Shown here piece after piece: positions 1 through 8,803 of a stretch of 64,000 nucleotides of DNA (position 1 is its first letter; each line of letters begins with the position of its first letter). The DNA is from Saprospiraceae bacterium (GTDB taxonomy: Bacteria; Bacteroidota; Bacteroidia; Chitinophagales; Saprospiraceae), in NCBI GenBank assembly GCA_016719855.1, contig JADJYH010000001.1, forward strand, positions 62,001 through 126,000, in the 5' to 3' direction. The translations under genes were made by a program, and so were the position numbers. Under the pieces are notes generated by a model. It was not told the DNA's origin. It saw nothing but the letters and a program-made list of their open reading frames with translations, and did not search any database.

Positions 1-2
1 TG

Positions 3-143
3 GCAGAAATGCGGGCGCTTTCTATCCGAAGGTACTTGGTTGACCATGGGGTGAGAAGGGCACAAGTGGAGGTAAAGGCTAAGCCCTCCATGGCCAAAAG
101 CAGCAGTGAAATGACGGTTTCGATTCAGGTTGTAAAAAAATGA
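3..143 (+). CDS. C-terminal end of a truncated gene, possibly OmpA-like
   Basis: An open frame enters from outside the window and ends at a TGA at 141-143, giving 46 residues. The fragment has a helix with the pattern ALSIRRYLVDHGV followed by a strand-like VSIQVVKK terminus. This is reminiscent of the last helix and strand of OmpA-type peptidoglycan-binding domains, but it lacks the diagnostic NRR motif, so the family is a guess. The coding character is plausible because the frame stays open to the window edge. Confidence 0.45.
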   Translation, partial: AEMRALSIRRYLVDHGVRRAQVEVKAKPSMAKSSSEMTVSIQVVKK

Positions 144-235
144 GAAAACGACAGACAGGCTTCTATTGAGATAAATTTTGGCCCCAGAGTGCCTTTTTGG
201 TGACTTAAACATACTTACGAAAAAACTACACAAAC

Positions 236-850
236 ATGGGCGAGCCACTATTCGTGTTCATCGCATTGGCAGGTTCTGCTGTACTCGGGTACCTGTTTTC
301 CACATCGCTGGCTCGCTGGCGAACCACTAAGCTTGCAGCCGAAAATGCTAAAATTCAAACAGACCTGACGGAAAAGGAATCGGCGGTGATTCGACTTCAA
401 ACGGAGTGCGAAACCAGGGTGATGGCAATCGAAAATCTTCAAAAAATTGCACAAGACATTGAAAATCAATCACATGAGAAGGACAATGAATTGAAGGCGC
501 TTCGGTTGGAAAATGCTAGGTTGCAGGAAGAAATCCAACACCTTACTGAAAACCCTATCGAAAAAATTAAGGAAATTGATGTGATACGTGAAGTTCCAGT
601 GCTTGTTTTCAGAGAGTTGAACCTGCCTGAATCCAGAAAGGAAAAGGCTAAAAAATTGATGAAAGCATTCACCAAGGGTTATCTTGATGAAAACGAGCTA
701 CTTCAATCGGCTTCCAATGCGGATATTGTCGATGAGGAGCTTTTGGGTTTAAAAAACTGTTTATCAATCAACTATCAGCACAAATTGCTTTTCCAATGGG
801 TCGAAATTTTCCATCAAAATCGCTTAAAATCGGCTCCATGTTTCAAATAA
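236..850 (+). CDS. membrane-anchored coiled-coil protein of unknown function
   Basis: 204 residues, family not recognised. Residues 5-23 form one hydrophobic segment (FVFIALAGSAVLGYLF) that would anchor the protein in the inner membrane. Residues about 30-105 are rich in E, K, Q and L with heptad-like spacing and are probably a coiled coil. The C-terminal part (about 120-175) looks like a small helical domain. The start is the ATG at 236. The last 29 codons run antisense to the reconstructed 3' end of bshC, so the true C-terminus may be shorter, with a missed indel near the A run at 751-756. Confidence 0.6.
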   Translation: MGEPLFVFIALAGSAVLGYLFSTSLARWRTTKLAAENAKIQTDLTEKESAVIRLQTECETRVMAIENLQKIAQDIENQSHEKDNELKALRLENARLQEEIQHLTENPIEKIKEIDVIREVPVLVFRELNLPESRKEKAKKLMKAFTKGYLDENELLQSASNADIVDEELLGLKNCLSINYQHKLLFQWVEIFHQNRLKSAPCFK

Positions 851-2350
851 AGCGGAATGAAATTTTCATAGCGCTCCTGTAAACCGCCTCCTGGGAACAG
901 TTTTCCTTTAAATTTTGAATTTGTTGAATGGCGGTCTCGTGCTTTTGCTTCTCCGCTTTTACCAACCTTGCCTCCAATTGTTCGATGCTTTTTCAGCTTT
1001 GCTGTGCTCGGCCCAAACCGTTTTTACCAGCGACTGGTCAACTTTGTCTGTTTTCTCCGCAATTTTTTCAAAAATAGCCTTGTTGGCCGCCTTCTCCGCT
1101 TGCAGGCTGAAATCTGATTCGGCGTTTTCATTCAAATATTTGCGCACCAATTCATTTGTGTCCGACCAGAGGTCGTCAACCGACATGTTCAATTTTTCCA
1201 TGCGCTTGGCACTCCCCGCATCAATCCACATGGCTGAATTTCTACGAACAAGCACCGGGAAGTTCAATCCAAAGTGCTCGAACTGCGCCTTGCGTTCCAG
1301 CCAGTAGGCCAGTTCCCCACCGCCTCCGATATAAGCGAGGTTAGGCAAAATTCTTTCCTGATATATTGGGCGCATCACCACGTTTGGACTGAACCGTTCT
1401 GGGTGGGCGTCAATTTCAGCCTCCATTTCTTCCCTCGAGAAAACGAGTTTAGTGTTTAGTACCCGAAACACCCCGCCTTCCTCCACAATCCGCTCCCGAA
1501 ACTGGTCGCCCATGTAGAAAAAATTGATTTCACGGGGTGTAGCTTGGGATGGGAACCCAACAGCTTCCAATTTTGCAATTGTTTGATTCACAAGCTGTTG
1601 TGATGGCTGGGTTAGGATTTCTTCCTTGATTATTGGAGCAAATAATCGTTTCAACCTAGCCTCATTGGTATTCAATACGACCAATCCTTCATCTTTGAAA
1701 AGTTCATGCGCCAGCTCAAATGCGGCATCAGCGTAGGTAGCATTTTTAACGTGAATTCTTTCTATCAACTCGTAGAGCGCTTTAGCAGCTTCCGATTCGC
1801 CCATGATTGCTTTCAAATCTTGCAAAATTGGACCCAAGCTCGCTGTTTTCATGTTCCCAACGGGGCCTGACTCGCCACTTTCCCAGGTTAGTTTTTTACC
1901 AAAAAGATGCAGATGGTTTACCTCTTCAAAGTCATGGTCTTCGCCACTAGAAATGAACACCGGAACAAAGTTGGAATCAGGGTAGGCGGCAGTAAGTTGG
2001 CTCGCCAATTTTATGGCTGAAACGATTTTGAAAATATAATACAATGGCCCAGTGAACAAAGAAGGCTGGTGGGCTGTCACGACCGTGAAGGTATTGTCCA
2101 ACGATAGCTTTTCGATATTGTCTACTACCAATTTGCCAATATTCAAACGACTGTGCTGCGCTTTCAACACCTCAACCAGCGTACTGAGGTCGGTACGCTC
2201 CTTACTTTTGTCATCAATAGCATTTTGAAATGCTGCCAAGGTTACTGGGAATTTGTAAAAAGGTCGCAACGCAGGGTCTTCAATAATGTACTTGATGTCC
2301 CCGGTCGCAAATAATGGAATCTTGGGATAGGGTAACTTGTAAATTTTCAT
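764..2350 (-). CDS. bshC: bacillithiol biosynthesis cysteine-adding enzyme BshC (frameshifted)
   Basis: BshC adds cysteine to glucosaminyl-malate, the last step of bacillithiol synthesis in the cytoplasm. The main open frame (959-2350, 463 residues) shows family hallmarks: TAHQPSLFTGPLYYIFK, FISSGEDHDFEEVNHL and RPIYQERILPNLAYIGGGGE. It stops about 65 residues short of the family. The missing C-terminus is present downstream in other frames (SIEQLEARLVKAEKQKHE, then KLFPGGGLQERYENF, then LMENFDPLEKQFVLI). Joining them needs three one-base corrections at runs near 989-993, 901-906 and 816-819, and gives 529 codons including the stop, about the usual length. I read these as assembly indels. bshB1 lies at 54.0-54.8 kb. 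The neighbouring hscA gene upstream on the same strand is 22 bases away, suggesting co-transcription. Confidence 0.9.
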
Positions 2351-2372
2351 GTTTTGAAGGTGGGTTAGAAGC

Positions 2373-4226
2373 TTAAACTTTTTGGCCTTTCATTGCCTGG
2401 CGGATAACGACGTCCATGACTTTATGAGCGATGGGTGCTGAGTACTCGTTCAGATTTTCTATTGCATTGTTAATCAAGTCTTTATCGCTTCCATCCACTA
2501 CAATTTTTAAGACTGTTTGCAATGAAAGAATGCTCGAAAGTTCGGCTTCGGAAAGTATATCCTTGTGCTGTGAAACAAATTTGTCAGTAGAAAGCAAGAT
2601 GTGATTTGCCTCATTTTTTGCTTCTAGAATTGCCCTCACTTGCATGTCCGTCTCGGCATTTTGGATGGAGTCCAAGAGCATTTTCCCCATGTCCTCCTCG
2701 CTTATTCCATAGGTTGGTTTGATGTCAATGGCTTGTTCCGTGCCGGAGCGCAGCTCCTTTGCCTTTACTTTTAGTATCCCATCGGCGTTGACGACGAAAT
2801 GCACTTCAATCTTGGGCAATCCGGCTGGCATGGGCGGGATATTTCGGAGGATAAATTCGCCGAGTTTCCGGTTGTGTTCCACCAAGTCCCTTTCACCTTG
2901 AAACACTGCAATTTTTAGGTTCTTTTGCCCATCAACCGAGGTCGTGTATTGGCGGCCCGCTTTGCAAGGAACCTTAGTATTTCTTGGAATAATGGTGTCC
3001 ATCAACCCACCCATCGTTTCAATGCCAAGCGAAAGCGGTGTAATGTCGAGCAGCAGCACGTCTTTTTGGTTGCCAGCGAGCACATCCGCCTGAATGGCTG
3101 CGCCAAGGGCAACTACCTCGTCGGGGTCGAGGTTATCGTAAACGGGCTTTTGAAAAAATGCTCCTACTTTTTCCTTTACCAAAGGTACCCGAGTCGAACC
3201 ACCAACCATAACCACATGCTGAATGTCGTTTACTGTCAACTTGGCGTCTTTTAAGGCCAGCCCACAGCAAGCAACCGTCCTATCAACGAGTGGTTTTATC
3301 AAATCTTCAAATTGAGGTTTTGTCAAATGGAAATCTATTCCCTTCTCTGTCGTGCGGAATTCATCGTTTGATGATAAGTGTTTTTTTGCCTTTTCAGCCA
3401 GAAGCCGCAGCGACTGAACGCCAGATTTTGACGAAAATTCGGGGTTTATCTCGAGCTTGTATTTTTGGGTCCAGTGGTCAACGATTGACCTATCAATGTC
3501 GTCGCCTCCGAGAAAGGTGTCGCCGTTTGTTGCAAGCACCTCGAAAACGCCGTCTTGGATTTGGAGGATGGAAATGTCGAAAGTGCCGCCGCCAAGGTCA
3601 TAAACTGCAATTGTTTGAGCTTCTGTTTTGCCCAGTCCGTAGGCTAGGCTTGCTGCTGTTGGTTCGTTGATGATTCGGAGAACATCAAGGCCAGCTAACT
3701 TTCCAGCGTCCCTCGTAGCTTGCCGTTGCGCATCATTGAAATAGGCAGGCACGGTGATTACGGCTTTTGAGACAGTGCGACCAAGCTCCGCCTCAACCCT
3801 GATTTTCAAAGATTTCAGAATTTCTGCGGACAATTCGATAGGAGTGTAAAACCTATTCCTAACTTTAATCTTAACAAGATTGTCCGTTCCATCATCAATT
3901 ACTTGGTAACCAAAATAAGCTTCCACAGCTTGAACATCGGCGAAAGATTTGCCCATAAGCCGCTTAACGGAATAAATTGTGTTTTGCGGGTCGTGTATCA
4001 ACATTTGGTGCGCAACATCGCCAACAAGTATCTCACCTGACTTTTCAAAATGGACAATGGAGGGAACTAAGGTTCTTTCATTTTTTCCATCCTTCACAGT
4101 AGTAACAACCCCATTGTTGACGTACGCAACGAGTGAGTTTGTAGTGCCGAGGTCTATACCAAGAATGATTTCGCTTGCTTGGTCTGCCAGGTTACCGCTT
4201 TTTAAATCTATGGAAAAACGAGCCAT
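2373..4226 (-). CDS. hscA: Fe-S protein assembly Hsp70 chaperone HscA
   Basis: 617 residues, matching HscA (about 616) rather than the longer DnaK. The N-terminal extension before GIDLGTTNSLVAYVNNG, the VKRLMGKS motif and YDLGGGTFDISILQ are typical of HscA, the specialised Hsp70 that releases Fe-S clusters from the IscU scaffold. The ATPase domain covers about residues 20-395 and the substrate-binding domain about 400-540, followed by a helical lid. Genes for IscU, HscB or ferredoxin are not adjacent, so the assignment rests on sequence. A minus-strand -7 element lies at 4302-4309. bshC follows 22 bases downstream. Confidence 0.85.
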   Translation of the reverse strand: MARFSIDLKSGNLADQASEIILGIDLGTTNSLVAYVNNGVVTTVKDGKNERTLVPSIVHFEKSGEILVGDVAHQMLIHDPQNTIYSVKRLMGKSFADVQAVEAYFGYQVIDDGTDNLVKIKVRNRFYTPIELSAEILKSLKIRVEAELGRTVSKAVITVPAYFNDAQRQATRDAGKLAGLDVLRIINEPTAASLAYGLGKTEAQTIAVYDLGGGTFDISILQIQDGVFEVLATNGDTFLGGDDIDRSIVDHWTQKYKLEINPEFSSKSGVQSLRLLAEKAKKHLSSNDEFRTTEKGIDFHLTKPQFEDLIKPLVDRTVACCGLALKDAKLTVNDIQHVVMVGGSTRVPLVKEKVGAFFQKPVYDNLDPDEVVALGAAIQADVLAGNQKDVLLLDITPLSLGIETMGGLMDTIIPRNTKVPCKAGRQYTTSVDGQKNLKIAVFQGERDLVEHNRKLGEFILRNIPPMPAGLPKIEVHFVVNADGILKVKAKELRSGTEQAIDIKPTYGISEEDMGKMLLDSIQNAETDMQVRAILEAKNEANHILLSTDKFVSQHKDILSEAELSSILSLQTVLKIVVDGSDKDLINNAIENLNEYSAPIAHKVMDVVIRQAMKGQKV

Positions 4227-4301
4227 CTTACAAAGAATTTGAGAAGATTTTCAGTTCTAAAAGTGACGAAGTTGATACTTAGCGTCCCTAAGACGATAAG
4301 G

Positions 4302-4309
4302 CAAAACTA
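4302..4309 (-). promoter_or_regulatory. TAnnTTTG -7 element upstream of hscA
   Basis: On the minus strand the sequence reads TAGTTTTG, matching the Bacteroidota -7 consensus TAnnTTTG. It lies 76 bases before the hscA ATG. No good TTTG -33 box is visible at the expected distance, so the call is moderate. Confidence 0.5.
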
Positions 4310-4411
4310 GATATTTTAACAGTTTACCTTAGGAATCGTTTTAAACTCAATAAAATGTGGTAAAATTATCATTCAATTTTGCAGGGTAGTTTTAGGTTTA
4401 TAAAAAAATGC

Positions 4412-4419
4412 TACATTTG
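4412..4419 (+). promoter_or_regulatory. TAnnTTTG -7 element upstream of ompA-like gene
   Basis: TACATTTG matches the Bacteroidota -7 consensus. Transcription would start near 4426, giving an AT-rich leader of about 165 bases before the outer-membrane protein gene. The 4227-4589 gap between hscA and the OmpA gene holds these two divergent promoters; I see no other feature in it. Confidence 0.5.
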
Positions 4420-4589
4420 CAGCTACTGCCATGAATATTTTTGCCATTCAATTCTAACTAAGACCTGATCCCTGTCAACTTAACTTTAATCATTAATTCT
4501 CAATACCCTTAGGTCTATATTCTGTTTTCAGTAGAAAAAAAAATTCTTCTTTAACAGGATAGACTGCTTAAAAGCAAAAAACTTTTATC

Positions 4590-6169
4590 ATGAAACAGGT
4601 AAAATTACTCCTCTTAGTCTTAATGCTTCCATTGCTCTCAACAGCCCAAGAGAAATGGGGTGGTGGCCTTTTCCTTGGCATGTCCAACTACTGGGGTGAC
4701 CTTGTAGTACCCGATCGTCCCATTTTTGACCAGGCAGGTCCTGCATTTGGCATTATGGTTCGCAATCAGGTTTCGCCAAGATTTGGACTGCGAGGGAGCT
4801 TGAACTATGCCAAGCTCGAAGGTGATGACGCCAACTACTCAAACAATGTAGAACGTGGAGCAAAATTCTCCTACGGCTTGATTGAACTTGGTGTTTTGGG
4901 TGAATATGATTTTCTAGGTAAGAAAAGGTACAATGGTTCGACCTTTCATAGGATACTTTCCCCGTACCTTTTGGGCGGAGTCGCTGTTAGTTTTGGGGAT
5001 CCAAAAACACAAACGGTGACCCCAAGGATGATTATGGTACAACTCATTTAGGAATTCCATTAGGAATAGGATTGCGTTATGACCTTTCAAGCAAAATGTT
5101 TATCGGCTTAGAATATGCTTCGCGGTTGTCATTCTCCGATTACATAGATGGTGTTAAGGGGAAGGGAGAGAATAATTTCGTCGACTTGTACAGTCTGGGC
5201 GGCCTCGTCCTGGGCTTCACCTTCGGCGACAAAGACTCCGATGACGATGGAGTTGCGGACGAAGAAGATGCATGTCCAACCCTTGCGGGTTCGACGGCCC
5301 TGGGCGGTTGTCCCGATACGGATGGGGATGGTATAGCTGACCGTGAAGATGCCTGCCCGAACGATGCTGGTGAGCAAAGAATGAACGGCTGCCCCGACCG
5401 TGACGGTGATGGCGTTGCTGACAACGCTGACGATTGCCCAGATGATGCTGGTCTACGTCGCTTCTCTGGCTGCCCCGATACAGATGGTGACAACATCATT
5501 GATAAGGAAGACAATTGCCCAACGGTTGTCGGTATCCCTGCCATGAACGGCTGCCCTGACTCCGACCGGGATGGCATCACAGATGCCCAAGATGCTTGCC
5601 CGAACGACCCAGGTACTTCGGAGCACAATGGCTGTCCTGATACAGACAATGATGGTATCGCAGATAACCAAGATGACTGTCCGAACGACCCAGGCATAAA
5701 GAAATTTAATGGTTGTGCGGACACAGACAACGACGGCGTGGCAGACCCGAAAGACAAGTGTCCTACCCTCGCTGGACTCGCTAACAACCAAGGCTGTCCT
5801 GAATTGAAGGCAGAAGACAAGGCAGTGCTTGACTTCGCTATGCGGAATATTCAGTTTGCAACCAACAGTTCGGAACTATTGCCATCTTCCGTCAAGATAC
5901 TTGACCAAATTGCTGAAATCGTGAATCGATATGCAGGTTATAAACTCAAGATTGATGGTTATACTGACGACCAAGGCAATGATTTTGCGAATCAACAGTT
6001 GTCTGATTCAAGGGCAAAAGCTTGTTATGATTACCTGGCAACAAAAGGCGTTGACAAGTCAATCATGACCTACAAAGGACATGGAGAGAGTGACCCTATT
6101 GGCAACAATAATTCAGCGGAAGGTCGCAGGCTTAACAGGAGAACCGTTTTTACATTGGTTACAGAATAA
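4590..6169 (+). CDS. OmpA family protein with N-terminal barrel and thrombospondin type 3 repeats (frameshifted)
   Basis: Outer-membrane protein linking membrane and peptidoglycan. A signal peptide (MKQVKLLLLVLMLPLLSTAQ) is followed by a beta-rich barrel domain of DUF6089 type. Next come seven calcium-binding thrombospondin type 3 repeats of the form DTDGDGIADREDACP (about 5230-5790), then an OmpA C-terminal domain with NIQFATNSSELLP, LSDSRAKACYDYL and GRRLNRRT. The frame breaks once near 5018, where CACAAACGG should carry one more A; the frames 4590-5051 and 5072-6169 then join without loss. The break is probably an assembly indel. A strong hairpin terminator follows at 6188. Confidence 0.9.
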
Positions 6170-6187
6170 AACAAGCATTCCAGTAAT

Positions 6188-6237
6188 AAAACAAACGGCT
6201 GCATCAGAAGTGAAATTCTGGTACAGCCGTTTGTTTT
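6188..6237. terminator. bidirectional intrinsic terminator
   Basis: A perfect 14-base stem (AAAACAAACGGCTG with its complement) encloses a 22-base loop, with an A run on one side and a T run on the other. It sits between the convergent ends of the OmpA gene and the serine dehydratase gene and can serve both. Confidence 0.85.
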
Positions 6238-6256
6238 TTCGGCAGGGTCAGTCGGA

Positions 6257-7662
6257 TCAGCATTCGGGAACCAAAACCGAAACATTCAAAGCCAAACCCC
6301 CATCGGACGTTTCTTTGTACTTGTCGTTCATGTCTTGGGCGGTCTCCCACATGGTTTTGATTACGCTGTCCAAGGTTACTTTAGCCAAGCTCGGATTGCT
6401 GGAAAGCGCAATTTGCGAAGCTGTGATTGCCTTCATTGCCCCCATGGTGTTTCGTTCAATGCAAGGGATTTGCACAAGCCCGTTCACAGGGTCACAAGTC
6501 AGGCCAAGATGATGTTCCATCGCAATTTCAGCGGCCATAAGTGCTTGCGCTGGAGTTCCGCCCATGCACTCGGTCAGCGCTGCCGCTGCCATGGCCGATG
6601 AAACTCCAATCTCCGCTTGACAACCGCCCATGGCCGCCGAGATAGTGGAGCCTTTTTTGAACAAACTCCCTATTTCGCCTGAAGTTAAAAGGAACTTCAC
6701 GATGTCCTCATCCCCTTGTTTTCGCAAAAACACAAATAATACATCAAAACTGCGGGTATGACACCTGCAGCCCCATTAGTTGGCGCTGTTACTATTCGGC
6801 CAAAAGAGGCATTTTCTTCATTGACGGCCAAAGCAAAACAACTGACCCATTTGGTGACATTGTCGAACGATGCACCACTGATTTTGATGGTGCTCATCCA
6901 ACCACGAACGGTCGTGTACTCGACACCGTCCAACAATTTACTGTTGATGGGATGTGCTCGTCGTTGAACTTGAAGGCCTCCGGGCAACTCTCCATCCGAA
7001 TGGCAGCCCTTGTAAATACACTGCAACATCGTGTCCCAAATACCTAGGAGACTTGACCGGATTTCGTCCTCTTTACGCCAGCGAAGCTCATTTTTCCAAA
7101 CTATTTCTGAAATGCTCATGCCAGTTTCCTTCACGTACCGGAGGATGTCAGACTCACGATCAATGGGGTAGGGGAGTGTAACCATCTGATTTTCAGATAG
7201 TTGAGAATCTTCCTGAATAACAAATCCGCCGCCAATAGAATAATAGGTTTCTGCAAGCCCTGCGCCGTTTTTGAATTGGGCTACAAAAGTCAAAGCATTC
7301 GGATGAAATGGCAGTTTTTCAAAAATGAAAGCAATGTTTTCAATTGGGTTGAACGGAAGGTGCTTTATGCCTCGCAAGCTTAATGTCTTGCTTTCGTATA
7401 TTGATGAGATGTAGGCATCAATTTTTTCCACTTCGATAGTGGTTGGGTGAAATCCGCACAAGTCCAGCACCACTGCAATGTCGGTACCGTGGCCTCGGCC
7501 AGTTTTTGCCAACGAACCGTACAATTTCACATGGATTGACACCACGTTTTGTTGGTCCAGCTTATCCAAAAATTTGAGCGCCGCCATCCACGGCCCCATC
7601 GTGTGGGAACTGGACGGCCCAACACCAATCTTGAAAATATCAAAAACACTAATCCGCTCCAT
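6257..7662 (-). CDS. sdaA: L-serine ammonia-lyase, single-chain iron-sulfur type (frameshifted)
   Basis: Converts L-serine to pyruvate and ammonia using a 4Fe-4S cluster. The N-terminal beta domain begins MERISVFDIFKIGVGPSSSH; the alpha domain contains GSTISAAMGGCQAEIGVSSA, LTCDPVNG and IPCIERN, which supply the cluster cysteines. The frame breaks near 6712-6715 where a run of four G should be five; the two pieces overlap and rejoin as about 468 residues, close to E. coli SdaA. The ATG at 7662 is preferred over the upstream TTG because a TACCTTTG promoter element lies at 7684-7691, implying a short leader. Confidence 0.92.
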
Positions 7663-7683
7663 GACATCATTTTGAAAAAAAAC

Positions 7684-7691
7684 CAAAGGTA
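7684..7691 (-). promoter_or_regulatory. TAnnTTTG -7 element of sdaA
   Basis: Minus-strand TACCTTTG, a perfect match to the Bacteroidota -7 consensus, 22 bases before the chosen sdaA ATG. Its position argues against the longer TTG-initiated reading. Confidence 0.6.
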
Positions 7692-7743
7692 AGTTCGCCC
7701 GACAAATACCAGGGATGAATCTACTTCAGCAAAAATAAGACGC

Positions 7744-7751
7744 TAGGTTTG
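7744..7751 (+). promoter_or_regulatory. TAnnTTTG -7 element of the T9SS cargo gene
   Basis: TAGGTTTG matches the Bacteroidota -7 consensus and lies 62 bases before the ATG at 7814. No clear -33 box. Confidence 0.45.
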
Positions 7752-7813
7752 CAACCATTTTACCAAACAATCAACCTGCACAGCATTCAATTTCATACTT
7801 CAAAACGTATTTG

Positions 7814-8803
7814 ATGAAGCTCAAACTCGCTACAATCTTTCTACTGCCTGCGGCAATTTTCGTACTTTTCTCCTCCAATAAAATCAACCCAAGTAACCCG
7901 CCCGCAGGACGCACTGGTGCTCCGGGGGAAACTACTTGCCAAGCTTCTGGGTGTCATTCAGGTGGCAATTTTGTGGGCACAATCGAGTTAACAGGCTTGC
8001 CAGACACCGTTGTTGCCGAGCAATCCTACACGCTGACACTTACCAACGAAAGCGATGCAGTCAAGTCGGGCTTTCAATTGACAGTGCTGGACGGGAACAA
8101 CACCAAAGCTGGTACACTCACGGCTGGCACTGGCTGCTCAATTGCAAATGCCGGAGGTCGTCAGTACGTGCGCCAATCCAACCCGCATACCCTGATGAAT
8201 GGCAGTACTTCTTGGACATTTACTTGGAAAGCGCCAGCCCAAGTCCAAAATGATTCCATCCATTTTTACTTTGCCTCACTCTTTGCAAATGGGAATGGAC
8301 AAAAAACCGGTGACAATGCGCTGAATAGCTCAAAATTGGTGGTACTCCCAACTTTCGTTTCGGCGGTGGTCGACAAAGCGGCTGACTTCAACCTACATTT
8401 TTACCCGAACCCTTCCAAAGACTTTGTGATGGTTGAAATACCAGGCAAGGGCAAGGTGTCTATTTTGGATGAAAATGGGAAATTGGTCTTGCAATCGGAA
8501 GTGCTTAACTCCAAGAAATTGGATATTTCTCAATTGCAGAATGGCCTGTACTTTTTAAAAGTTGAACTGAACAATCAATCTCAAACTCGCATTTTTGTAA
8601 AACTGAATTCAAGTTTGATGACCAAAAAAAAGATGAGGTGGACCACCTCAGCTTTTTTTTTTGGTCATCAAATCAATGCGTTTCCATCTCATGTGAAATC
8701 AACGGTTCGTCAATCTCCCGGTTCCAATCCAGTTCTGGTTCCTCCTTTTTCATGCCCAGCGCCTTTCTGGCTTTGCCAAGCAAATCACGCAAGCCTTCGA
8801 TGA
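7814..8803 (+). CDS. secreted choice-of-anchor V/reelin-like protein with T9SS C-terminal sorting domain
   Basis: Signal peptide (MKLKLATIFLLPAAIFVLF) followed by a domain opening with GRTGAPGETTCQASGCHSG, as in choice-of-anchor V proteins, where the cysteines resemble a CxxCH-like cluster. Residues about 195-265 form a type IX secretion sorting domain (FYPNPSKDFVMVEI to LQNGLYFLKVEL to RIFVKLN). Natural proteins of this kind end at that point. The open frame continues 64 codons further, through the terminator at 8617-8669 and antisense to the efflux gene, so the true stop is probably near 8610 and was lost to an indel. ATG at 7814 is preferred to the TTG at 7811. Confidence 0.85.
   Translation: MKLKLATIFLLPAAIFVLFSSNKINPSNPPAGRTGAPGETTCQASGCHSGGNFVGTIELTGLPDTVVAEQSYTLTLTNESDAVKSGFQLTVLDGNNTKAGTLTAGTGCSIANAGGRQYVRQSNPHTLMNGSTSWTFTWKAPAQVQNDSIHFYFASLFANGNGQKTGDNALNSSKLVVLPTFVSAVVDKAADFNLHFYPNPSKDFVMVEIPGKGKVSILDENGKLVLQSEVLNSKKLDISQLQNGLYFLKVELNNQSQTRIFVKLNSSLMTKKKMRWTTSAFFFGHQINAFPSHVKSTVRQSPGSNPVLVPPFSCPAPFWLCQANHASLR
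8617..8669. terminator. bidirectional intrinsic terminator
   Basis: An outer GATGACC/GGTCATC stem with facing A and T runs encloses an 8-base TGAGGTGG/CCACCTCA hairpin. It separates the convergent T9SS cargo gene and RND permease gene. Confidence 0.8.

Noticed and set aside
764..2350. Programmed ribosomal frameshifting in bshC, sdaA, lpxB and others
   Set aside because: The shifts are at different short homopolymers, in both directions, without slippery heptamers or downstream structures, and in genes not known for recoding. Assembly indels explain them better.
5140..5820. Long minus-strand frame opposite the OmpA gene
   Set aside because: It is the mirror of the repetitive Asp-rich thrombospondin type 3 repeats; its composition (runs of S, G, Q and P) is not protein-like and the plus strand is clearly coding.
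8611..8803. C-terminal 64 codons of the T9SS cargo protein as a real extension
   Set aside because: The sorting domain normally ends the protein; the extension crosses a terminator and runs antisense to the permease gene.
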